The position numbers were made by a program, and so were the translations under genes. The notes under the pieces were generated by a model that ran no database searches, was not told the origin of the DNA, and saw only the letters and a program-made list of their open reading frames with translations. DNA of 64,000 bases from Chryseobacterium culicis (GTDB taxonomy: Bacteria; Bacteroidota; Bacteroidia; Flavobacteriales; Weeksellaceae): the NCBI RefSeq assembly GCF_900108365.1, contig NZ_FNWQ01000002.1, positions 620,001 through 684,000 on the forward strand, read 5' to 3'. Shown in pieces: positions 8,667 through 16,317 of the stretch (the first letter of the stretch is position 1; the number at the start of each line of letters is the position of its first letter).

Positions 8667-9479
8667 ATGAAGAAGCTTATCAACATTGTATTTGTCCTAA
8701 CTGCATGTGTTCAGTTATCAGCACAAAAAATTATTCATCAGGAAATTTTCAGTCCGAAAATGAATAAAAAGATCAAAACAGTAATCATTACCCCTAATCT
8801 CCAGCGTAATACAACTTATCCTTCCGTCTATATTCTTCACGGTTTTAGCGGCAATCCGGACAGAATCATTAAGCAGGATATACCGGATCTGGTAAAAAAA
8901 GCACAGCAATTTAAAACAATTTATGTGCTTCCGGACGGAAATTACAGTTCCTGGTACGTTGACAGCCCTATGGTGAAAGATTCACAATATCAAACCTTTA
9001 TTGGAAAAGAACTGGTAGAATTCATCGGTAAAAATTATCCTGTGAAGGCAGAGAAAAAATTCCGTGGAATTTTGGGTTGGAGTATGGGAGGTTACGGCGC
9101 TACCAATATCGGAGTTACTTATAATACAACATTTGGCATCGTAGGGAGTTCCTGTGGAGCATTAGATTTCAACTCTTTCGGAGAAGGTTATCAAAAATAT
9201 ATGGTGAATAAAGTACTTGGGCCGCTGGATTCGATCAATCCCAATTTCCTTACAGACAGTAAAATAAAACTGATGGCAGGCGCAGGACAGCAGTATATTT
9301 TCGATTGCGGTACAGAAGATACCCAAATGATCAATATGAACAGAAATTTTCATAAAAAACTGACAGAATCAAAGATTCAGCATCTCTACACAGAATCGTT
9401 GGGAGGACATACTCCTGAATATTGGAGTAGATCGCTGTCCGAACAACTTTCTTTGTTTGACAGGTTTTTTAAACAGTAA
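8667..9479 (+). CDS. Secreted esterase D/FrmB-like alpha/beta hydrolase
   Basis: A 270-residue protein with a signal peptide ending near LSAQ (residue 20). The putative-esterase fold (esterase D / S-formylglutathione hydrolase / feruloyl esterase superfamily) is shown by YILHGFSGNPD (oxyanion region), the nucleophile elbow GWSMGGYGA (Ser139) and a final His in SLGGHTPEYW. It should hydrolyse carboxyl esters in the periplasm or outside. The substrate is open; a formylglutathione role is unlikely for an exported protein. Confidence 0.88.
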   Translation: MKKLINIVFVLTACVQLSAQKIIHQEIFSPKMNKKIKTVIITPNLQRNTTYPSVYILHGFSGNPDRIIKQDIPDLVKKAQQFKTIYVLPDGNYSSWYVDSPMVKDSQYQTFIGKELVEFIGKNYPVKAEKKFRGILGWSMGGYGATNIGVTYNTTFGIVGSSCGALDFNSFGEGYQKYMVNKVLGPLDSINPNFLTDSKIKLMAGAGQQYIFDCGTEDTQMINMNRNFHKKLTESKIQHLYTESLGGHTPEYWSRSLSEQLSLFDRFFKQ

Positions 9480-9498
9480 AATAGCTAAAGGTAATTTT

Positions 9499-9697
9499 TA
9501 GGTTTTGGCTAAAGCCTAATAATCAAATACAATAAAACAAGCGGGCTAAAGCCCGCTTCTATTGATATAAAACCAGTCTGAAATTTTTGAAATAATAGGA
9601 TCATAAAACACTGAATGTTTTAAATATTCAATAGGAACGGGCTTTAGCCCGTTTTAATAAATAAATATAAATTCCGATGGCTTTAGCCAAAACTTAA
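9499..9697. repeat. MITE-like nested palindromic repeat
   Basis: Two arms of about 70 bp are imperfect inverted copies of each other. The outer pair is TTTTGGCTAAAGCC (9503-9516) against GGCTTTAGCCAAAA (9679-9692). The inner palindromes are AAGCGGGC-TAAA-GCCCGCTT (9539-9558) and AACGGGC-TTTA-GCCCGTT (9636-9653), each flanked by CTATTGA or its complement. No reading frame is present. The inner hairpins may terminate transcription of the esterase gene. It fills the convergent gap between the esterase and oxygenase genes. Confidence 0.75.
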
Positions 9698-9701
9698 AAT
9701 C

Positions 9702-9741
9702 AAATAAAAAAAACCTTTTTGAGCATGCCCAAAAAGGTTTT
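9702..9741 (-). terminator. Rho-independent terminator for the oxygenase gene
   Basis: AAAACCTTTTTG (9710-9721) pairs perfectly with CAAAAAGGTTTT (9730-9741) around an 8-base loop. On the minus strand a T-rich run follows (complement of 9702-9710). It lies 40 bases past the stop of the minus-strand dioxygenase gene. Confidence 0.8.
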
Positions 9742-9780
9742 GATTGATTGAATATTCAGAAATGCTAACAAGTCAGCATA

Positions 9781-10878
9781 CTAAAAATGTTGAAAGTTTT
9801 TCCCCAAATGTTCCTCTATCACAAAGAAAGGATCCTCTGTAAGAGTGTGGGCTCTCATATCAATAAGGCTCACTTTACTCATCATACGAAGCATGATTCT
9901 TCTCTCGCATGGGTGTTCTGTTCCGTTAATATTTCTTACCCCCGCACGGAAAGCAGATCTTCCGTGAGCGCATAAGTGATTGTTGACGAGAATAACATCT
10001 CCTGCCTGAGGGGTAAATCCTGAATAGATCAAATGCCTCGCTTCTTCCCAGAACTCATGCAGCGTATTCTGCGCCTTATCCGACTGTCTGATGCTGGAAT
10101 TAAAAAGCTGTTCTGCAGCATCAAAACGCATAAACGGAAGGCTGTAATTCCCGTACAGCACGGAATCTAAAGTTTCTTCTTCACTATTTCCTGTTTCCAG
10201 GTTGGCATCTTTAGGAATCTTATAAATGGGTTCAAAAAGAGCACGGTAATTTTCCCCGATAGAATCGTGAGAACGTATTGAATAAAGCGTAGAAGGAACC
10301 TGCTCCTCATTTCTTACATACATAAAGCTTAAAAAATCGGCCTGATGTTTCAGAAAAGCATCTTCGGTATGTACATACAAATCTGTTGAAGACCCTGATC
10401 CTGTCTGTGTTTCCTTCATTTTTTCGTCAGGAATAATCGCATGAATCAGTCCGCCTCCTTTACGCTGCGAATAATACTGTACCGGCTTTGATGGAAGTGC
10501 TCCGTGGATAAGCGCACATGCAAAACCATATACATTAAATTTTGAATAATCAGCTGCCTGCCAGTTGGGAGGGGTAGAGCCTATATTCTCCTGATCGATA
10601 TCCATTAATCCGGTAAAAATCAGTGCTCCATACTGATTTTTTGAAAAGTCACTCGCAAAATCAGCCGCTATATTTAAAATTCTCTCTGGTAAAAAATACG
10701 ATGCCAGCTGATGAACATGCTTTATAAAATCGCGGTTTTCATAAGTGTCATACTTTTTCTGAAGATGCAGTGCAGCATCTTTGATCATTCTTCTTTCCTG
10801 AGAGGTGACTTCTATGACCGTAGGAAGCAGTTTTACCGCTGTTGAACAGTCTTTATCTAAAATTTCTGTAGAATTCAT
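9781..10878 (-). CDS. Fe(II)/2-oxoglutarate dioxygenase, probable L-lysine hydroxylase of the siderophore locus
   Basis: A 365-residue protein of the clavaminate synthase/TauD-like superfamily. The metal triad is His170 and Glu172 (in YVHTEDAF) plus His305 (in CAHGRSAF), and ERRIMLR probably holds the 2-oxoglutarate arginine. His-x-Glu in place of His-x-Asp is the mark of the VioC and lysine dioxygenase (KDO) group, which hydroxylates free basic amino acids. It is divergent from the decarboxylase that begins the siderophore operon. I infer that it 4-hydroxylates lysine, which after decarboxylation gives 3-hydroxycadaverine. Arginine or ornithine as substrate is not excluded. Confidence 0.85.
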   Translation of the reverse strand: MNSTEILDKDCSTAVKLLPTVIEVTSQERRMIKDAALHLQKKYDTYENRDFIKHVHQLASYFLPERILNIAADFASDFSKNQYGALIFTGLMDIDQENIGSTPPNWQAADYSKFNVYGFACALIHGALPSKPVQYYSQRKGGGLIHAIIPDEKMKETQTGSGSSTDLYVHTEDAFLKHQADFLSFMYVRNEEQVPSTLYSIRSHDSIGENYRALFEPIYKIPKDANLETGNSEEETLDSVLYGNYSLPFMRFDAAEQLFNSSIRQSDKAQNTLHEFWEEARHLIYSGFTPQAGDVILVNNHLCAHGRSAFRAGVRNINGTEHPCERRIMLRMMSKVSLIDMRAHTLTEDPFFVIEEHLGKNFQHF

Positions 10879-10888
10879 TAAAAAAAAT

Positions 10889-10917
10889 TTGGTGTTAAGT
10901 AATAATTTTTATCTTTG
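10889..10917 (+). promoter_or_regulatory. Promoter of the siderophore operon
   Basis: TTTGG (-33, TTG at 10889-10891), 18 bases, then TATCTTTG (10910-10917), an exact TAnnTTTG. Transcription would start near 10924 and give a leader of about 170 bases before the decarboxylase ATG. Confidence 0.6.
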
Positions 10918-10919
10918 TT

Positions 10920-10934
10920 TTTAATTATTCTAAA
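10920..10934. promoter_or_regulatory. Candidate Fur box
   Basis: TTTAATTATTCTAAA has the 7-1-7 form of Fur sites; the right half TTCTAAA is perfect and the left half is degenerate. It covers the predicted transcription start of the siderophore operon and lies in the spacer shared with the divergent oxygenase, so iron could repress both. Confidence 0.4.
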
Positions 10935-11094
10935 TAACAATAGCCGAGTCAAATTTAGTGATAATTACGCAACCACCAAATAAAATATAATAAAAAATGC
11001 AAAATTTAAAAACCTGACTATCAGATATATGTAATCGTATATCGAAAAAACCACAACAACTTAAAGATTTAAAAAATCACATTACAAAACATTT

Positions 11095-12621
11095 ATGAAC
11101 AACAATTTAATATCCCTTGAAGAGTCTTCAACTACTGCTTCACCTCGCATTTCGGGGAATTTTGGGAATATTTTTCATCCTGACAATTATGATCATTATC
11201 GTAATGCTGTCAGCAGTACTTTAGACCTGGTTCAGGAATTTCTTTACAGAAACAACAGGCCTTTCAGTGGCATAGAAGCCAAAACAATGAAAGGAATGGT
11301 ACAACAGATAGACCTTAATCAAAAACTTTCCAATTATAATGAGCTTCTGGCAGAAGTAGATGAAATTTATGTACAGCATGCCACTGCTTTTCACCTTCCG
11401 CAATATGTAGCCCATCTTAACTGCCCGGTAGTCATTCCGGCATTGGCAGGAGAAATCCTTGTAAGTGCCATCAATTCTTCACAGGATACTTATGATCAGA
11501 GCGCAGGAGGAACTTTTATGGAAAGAAAGCTGATCGACTGGACTGCGGGTCAGATTGGATACAATACGAATGAAAGCGATGGCGTTTTCACAGCCGGGGG
11601 CTCCCAGAGCAATTTAATGGGATTGGTTATGATGCGCGACTGTTTTTCTCAGAAAAGATACAACCACAATATTAAAATGAATGGACTGCCACAGGAGGCA
11701 AGCCGCTTTAGAATATTTGTTTCCGATAAATCTCACTTCAGCAACCTGAAAAACGCTTCCATTATGGGACTGGGTGAGAAAAGCATTGTTAAAGTGCCTA
11801 CCGATGACCGTTTCCGTATGGATATTTCTCTTTTGAAAAAATACATCAAGAGAGAAGAGCAGCTGGGAAACATTCCTATTGGTATTGTAGCAACAGCGGG
11901 AACTACAGACTTCGGAAATATTGATCCGCTGGATGATATCGCCAATATTGCAGAACAATATAATATCTGGATGCACGTAGATGCCGCTTACGGTTGTGCT
12001 TTATTATTAAGTGAAAAGTACCGAGACCTGATTAATGGTATTGAAAGAGCAGATTCTGTAACGATTGATTATCACAAATCATTTTTTCAGCCGATCAGCA
12101 GCAGTGCTTTCATTGTTAAAAACAAAAAAGAGCTGTTAATTCTTAAGCACCACGCCGATTATCTGAATCCGAAAGAAATGGACGAAGAAGAGATTCCGGC
12201 ACAGATCAACAAATCCATTACACAAAGTACCCGAAGATTTGATGCATTAAAACTTTGGTTTACCCTAAGAATGATGGGGAAAGAACAATTGGCAGAATAC
12301 ACAGATACGGTGATTGATCTTACCAAAGATGCTGCAACCATGATTAGGGAAGATGGGGAATTTGAGCTTCTTTCAGATTCAGATCTGAGTGTTCTTGTTT
12401 TCAGATATGTAAATCCGGAAACCAGTGATCTGAATGCGCTGAATCAATACATCAAGATGAAATTATTCTACAGCGGAGAGATCCTTGTAGCGAGTACCAA
12501 AGTGGAGGGTAACTTCTATCTGAAGTTCACCTTCCTGAACCCGATTACGACTACAGAAGACATTCATCAAATTCTCACCACAATCAAAAATCATGGAAAA
12601 AACTTTAATTCAGAAAAATAA
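11095..12621 (+). CDS. PLP-dependent group II decarboxylase, probable (hydroxy)lysine decarboxylase
   Basis: A 508-residue pyridoxal-phosphate enzyme of the aromatic-L-amino-acid/glutamate decarboxylase fold. The cofactor lysine is Lys328 in DYHKSFFQ, preceded by HVDAAYG, whose Asp binds the pyridine nitrogen. DesA (lysine to cadaverine) and diaminobutyrate decarboxylases of hydroxamate siderophore loci belong to this family. It opens the siderophore operon and should decarboxylate lysine or the 4-hydroxylysine made by the divergent oxygenase. Its end overlaps the next gene by 29 bases, which suggests translational coupling. Confidence 0.9.
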   Translation: MNNNLISLEESSTTASPRISGNFGNIFHPDNYDHYRNAVSSTLDLVQEFLYRNNRPFSGIEAKTMKGMVQQIDLNQKLSNYNELLAEVDEIYVQHATAFHLPQYVAHLNCPVVIPALAGEILVSAINSSQDTYDQSAGGTFMERKLIDWTAGQIGYNTNESDGVFTAGGSQSNLMGLVMMRDCFSQKRYNHNIKMNGLPQEASRFRIFVSDKSHFSNLKNASIMGLGEKSIVKVPTDDRFRMDISLLKKYIKREEQLGNIPIGIVATAGTTDFGNIDPLDDIANIAEQYNIWMHVDAAYGCALLLSEKYRDLINGIERADSVTIDYHKSFFQPISSSAFIVKNKKELLILKHHADYLNPKEMDEEEIPAQINKSITQSTRRFDALKLWFTLRMMGKEQLAEYTDTVIDLTKDAATMIREDGEFELLSDSDLSVLVFRYVNPETSDLNALNQYIKMKLFYSGEILVASTKVEGNFYLKFTFLNPITTTEDIHQILTTIKNHGKNFNSEK

Positions 12622-15001
12622 AACGGGAGAGAAAGCCCGGGAAATTACTTTCAGAATTCTGTTGAACGGAATGCTGAGAGAACTGGGAAACGGAAAATTC
12701 TATCAGGGCGTTCCAAAATATGATCTTCTCACGGCAAAAGCGCTTCAAAACAGTGATTATTCATTGTTTATGAGGTTTGAAATGATAAAAAGCGGATTGT
12801 TTTTATTTGCCCCCGTTTCTTATCGTTCCGAAACCCTTTTTCATGAATACGGTCCGGTTTTATGGGCGGTTGATCATCAAAATCAGGAGTTTTTTGAAGT
12901 GAATGCTCAAAAACTGACTGAATTAGTGTACAAAGAGTTTTCTGAGACGACCAACGAAAAGGGCTTCCGGCAATTTGTGGAAAGAATTGAGAGCAGCTTA
13001 AAGAATCTTGAATTCACAACAGAAGCCTGCCTTAAGGATGATCAGCTGTTGACGTATTCTTTCCTTGAATCTGAACAAATGCTTCCGGCAGGACACAATT
13101 TGCATCCTTTCACCAAATCAAGAATGGGATTCTCTGAGGAAGAACAGTTTTTATACAGTCCCGAATCCGGAAAGGGATTTCAGCTGGATTATTTCCTGAT
13201 TCATAAAGACTGCATCACAGAAAAGTCTCTTCCGGGAATTTCTGCAAAAGAGATCTTCGAAAAATGGACTTCTTTACCGGAAAGCTACGATTTTGAAAAC
13301 ACAAATGATTTTTACATCGTTCCATGCCATCCATGGGAGGCACAATATCTTTTATCAACAGCAGAATATCCTGAAATGCTGGGATCCGGTAAGATCATTC
13401 ACATCGGACCTTTAGGAGAGGATTTTTATGCTACATCTTCTATAAGGACGGTCTACAATCCTCACTTCAGCTGGATGTTGAAATTTTCTCTGCATGTTTT
13501 AATGACAGGCTCTGTAAGAACAAACAGCTTAAAAGATCTCAACAGAGGATACGCTTCGGCTATTTGGTGGCAGCATCAAAAAGCTTCATTTGAACAGAAT
13601 TTTCCGAATTTTAAATTACTGCTGGAACCTTCCACAGTAAGTGTCAGTTATCAAGGGAAAAATAGGGACAGTCTGAATATACTGCTGCGTGAAAACCCAT
13701 TTACCAATGAAGATAAAGTTATTTTATTAGCAAGGCTTTGCCAGGATGAATCTACAGATGGGTTCAATTTTACGACGCATTTCTTTAAAAATGTTGCGAA
13801 TCAATTGGGTGTAGATGCTGAAAAAGCAGCTATCATCTGGTTTGAAAAATATGTAAATCTTTTGCTTTCTCCTTTAAACAGATTGTACAGTCAATTAGGG
13901 ATGGCACCTGAAGTGCATCAGCAGAATCTTCTTGTTCAATTGGATAACCAGCTTCTTCCTGAGTCTATTTATGTAAGAGACGGGCAAGGGTACCTGATCA
14001 AAGAAAGCTTCAGAGGAAAATACGAGTCTCTGATCAAAGACTATCCTGAAATCGAAGACCTTTTCATCAGGGACGAGCGTCTACTGGACATTATTTCTCA
14101 CCATCTTCTGGTAAGTAACCTGAGTGCACTGATTTCTTCCATAGGTAAAACAGGGCTCGTTAAAGAAAGAAGATTAATCCATATTCTGTACAGAGAGTTT
14201 GAAAATCTTCATGAAACTGAACCTTCATCGTTAACGGATTATGCACTGAACCAAAGATATTGGGCCGTAAAATCAAACCTTCAATCGGCAGTTGCTGATG
14301 TAGACGGAGGTGTAAATGCTTCTTCCATTGCTTATGCTAAAGTTCCGAACCTTCTTCACAAACATTTCTTCTCGGATCAGTTAATCAATCCGCAGGGAAC
14401 AGAAGTTTTCTTTAAAAGATACTTCCAGAAAGAAGATGTGACCATGAGCATGCGTCCTATAGATCTGGAAAATGACCTTGAAATGCTTCATGAATGGTTT
14501 AACCGCGAACATGCCGTAAAAATCTGGCAGATGAACTGGCCTATTGATGAGCTGGAAACGTATTACAGGCTGATGCTTCCAAGTGATGAAGCGCACAGCT
14601 ATATCATCGCAGGAAATGATGAACCATCATGTAATATTGAGGTGTACTGGGCCTGCAGAGATATGGTAGGTGATTATTACGATGTTCTGCCTACTGATTA
14701 CGGTACACACCAGTTCATTGCACCAGTTGATCCTAAAAAGAAATTTGTATCCCCATCTACTCAATCTATGGTTGACTATGTTTTTGCACAGCCACAGGTA
14801 GGAAAAATGGTAGGCGAAGGATCTGTAGACTCGCTTGCTTCTATGATGAATAAAGCCCATGTAGGCTTCAAAGTAGATAAAGTAATAGAAATGCCTCATA
14901 AAAAAGCCAATCTGAACTTCTGTTACAGAGAATGGTACTGGGAAAAATTTCCACAGAATAAAGAGGTACAAATCACCACAAACATCACAAAAAATGACTA
15001 A
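12593..15001 (+). CDS. Fused NIS siderophore synthetase (IucA/IucC) and IucB-like acyltransferase
   Basis: An 802-residue two-domain enzyme. Residues about 1-600 are an NRPS-independent siderophore synthetase: GHNLHPFTKSRMGF, CHPWEAQYLL and SIRTVYN are the ATP- and substrate-binding motifs. Residues about 615-802 are a GNAT domain of the IucB type (starting MRPIDLENDLEMLHEWF, ending CYREWYWEKFP) that acylates N-hydroxylated amines. The fusion joins acylation of hydroxycadaverine to its condensation with a carboxylate such as citrate. It overlaps the decarboxylase by 29 bases and the hydroxylase by 8. Confidence 0.92.
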   Translation: MEKTLIQKNKTGEKAREITFRILLNGMLRELGNGKFYQGVPKYDLLTAKALQNSDYSLFMRFEMIKSGLFLFAPVSYRSETLFHEYGPVLWAVDHQNQEFFEVNAQKLTELVYKEFSETTNEKGFRQFVERIESSLKNLEFTTEACLKDDQLLTYSFLESEQMLPAGHNLHPFTKSRMGFSEEEQFLYSPESGKGFQLDYFLIHKDCITEKSLPGISAKEIFEKWTSLPESYDFENTNDFYIVPCHPWEAQYLLSTAEYPEMLGSGKIIHIGPLGEDFYATSSIRTVYNPHFSWMLKFSLHVLMTGSVRTNSLKDLNRGYASAIWWQHQKASFEQNFPNFKLLLEPSTVSVSYQGKNRDSLNILLRENPFTNEDKVILLARLCQDESTDGFNFTTHFFKNVANQLGVDAEKAAIIWFEKYVNLLLSPLNRLYSQLGMAPEVHQQNLLVQLDNQLLPESIYVRDGQGYLIKESFRGKYESLIKDYPEIEDLFIRDERLLDIISHHLLVSNLSALISSIGKTGLVKERRLIHILYREFENLHETEPSSLTDYALNQRYWAVKSNLQSAVADVDGGVNASSIAYAKVPNLLHKHFFSDQLINPQGTEVFFKRYFQKEDVTMSMRPIDLENDLEMLHEWFNREHAVKIWQMNWPIDELETYYRLMLPSDEAHSYIIAGNDEPSCNIEVYWACRDMVGDYYDVLPTDYGTHQFIAPVDPKKKFVSPSTQSMVDYVFAQPQVGKMVGEGSVDSLASMMNKAHVGFKVDKVIEMPHKKANLNFCYREWYWEKFPQNKEVQITTNITKND

Positions 15002-16310
15002 CGAAGCCGTATACAATGTAATAGGAATAGGGATAGGCCCTTTCAATCTGGGACTTGCCGCATTATCCCATCCGATTTCGGAACTGAAAACCCTTTTCCT
15101 GGACCAGCGAGATGGTTTCGACTGGCATCCGGGACTGATGATTGACCATGTAACCCTGCAGACACCATTTTTATGTGACTGCGTATCCATGGCGGATCCT
15201 ACGAATCCTTTAAGCCTTCTGAATTATCTGAAGGAAACCGGAAGACTGTATAAGTTTTTTATCAGAGAAGATTTTTTCATTCCGAGAAAAGAATACAACC
15301 GTTACTGCCAATGGGTAATTGAACAGCTTCCGCAATGCCGTTTTTCTACTCAGGTGGTGGATATTACGTATGAAGAGGGTTTATATCATGTAACTACGAT
15401 TCAAACCAAAACCAAAGAAACTACGGTTTTCAAAACGGAAAGACTGATTTTAGGAACAGGGACACAGCCATATATTCCTTCTTTTATTCCGAAGGATGAT
15501 TCCCGTGTTATTCACACCAGTTCTTATCTGTATAGAAAAGATGAGCTTTTGTCTCAGGGTAAAAAAATAGCGATTATCGGTTCGGGCCAGAGTTCAGCAG
15601 AAGTTTTTTATGACCTGCTTCAAAACAGGAACGAAGAAACACATCTGGGTTGGTATTCCCGTCCGGACAGATTTTTCCCTATGGAATATTCTAAACTGAC
15701 CCTGGAACTTACATCCCCTGATTACGTAGAATATTTCTACAACAGAAGTGAATCTGCAAGGAAAACGATTTTAAGCAAGCAGCAGGCTCAGTTTAAAGGA
15801 ATCAATTATGATCTGATCAATGATATCTACGATTTTATTTATGATCTGAATATTGACAACGCTGATCCTAATCTTAAAATTATTCCTAACAGCCAGCTGA
15901 ACAGAGTAGACTACAGCAATCCGGATTTCATCAGTCTTGAGTTTACCCAACTGGAACAGGAAGTACCTTATGACCAGGAAGCTGATTACTTGATTTTGGG
16001 AACAGGATACCGTTACCATGAGCCTGCCTTCTTAAAGAATATTCAGGATAGAATCAAGAGAGATTCCAGCGGATTGTTTGATGTCAACAGAAATTATTCA
16101 ATAGACCACAACGCCGGTGAAATCTATGTACTTCACGCCGAAGTTCATACCCACAGCTATATTTCTACAGATCTTGGAATGGCTGCGTACCGTAATTCCT
16201 ACATCATCAATGATATTTTGGGAAGAGAGCATTATAAAATTGAAAAGAAAATTGCTTTCCAGGATTTCGATGTAGAAAAATATGCTGATTTACCAACTGC
16301 CAAAATTTAA
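14994..16310 (+). CDS. L-lysine/cadaverine N-monooxygenase, IucD/SidA/PvdA family
   Basis: A 438-residue flavoprotein. The N-terminal FAD motif GIGIGPFNLGLA (about 11-22), the NADPH motif AIIGSGQSSAEVF (about 193-205) and the C-terminal LGTGYRYHEP (about 334) are the features of N-hydroxylating monooxygenases. It should hydroxylate the terminal amine of the (hydroxy)cadaverine, which the GNAT domain then acylates to a hydroxamate. It overlaps the upstream gene by 8 bases. The diamine-specific (AlcA/DesB-like) role is inferred from the decarboxylase in the same operon. Confidence 0.92.
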   Translation: MTNEAVYNVIGIGIGPFNLGLAALSHPISELKTLFLDQRDGFDWHPGLMIDHVTLQTPFLCDCVSMADPTNPLSLLNYLKETGRLYKFFIREDFFIPRKEYNRYCQWVIEQLPQCRFSTQVVDITYEEGLYHVTTIQTKTKETTVFKTERLILGTGTQPYIPSFIPKDDSRVIHTSSYLYRKDELLSQGKKIAIIGSGQSSAEVFYDLLQNRNEETHLGWYSRPDRFFPMEYSKLTLELTSPDYVEYFYNRSESARKTILSKQQAQFKGINYDLINDIYDFIYDLNIDNADPNLKIIPNSQLNRVDYSNPDFISLEFTQLEQEVPYDQEADYLILGTGYRYHEPAFLKNIQDRIKRDSSGLFDVNRNYSIDHNAGEIYVLHAEVHTHSYISTDLGMAAYRNSYIINDILGREHYKIEKKIAFQDFDVEKYADLPTAKI

Positions 16311-16317
16311 TCAAAAA

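Noticed and set aside
14627..15190. 187-codon minus-strand frame across the siderophore synthetase/hydroxylase junction
   Set aside because: It is antisense to two strongly supported genes and shows no motif.
16282..16317. Earlier ATG for the second IucA/IucC synthetase
   Set aside because: It lies inside the upstream coding region and adds 12 residues not typical of the family; the ATG at 16318 directly follows the upstream stop.
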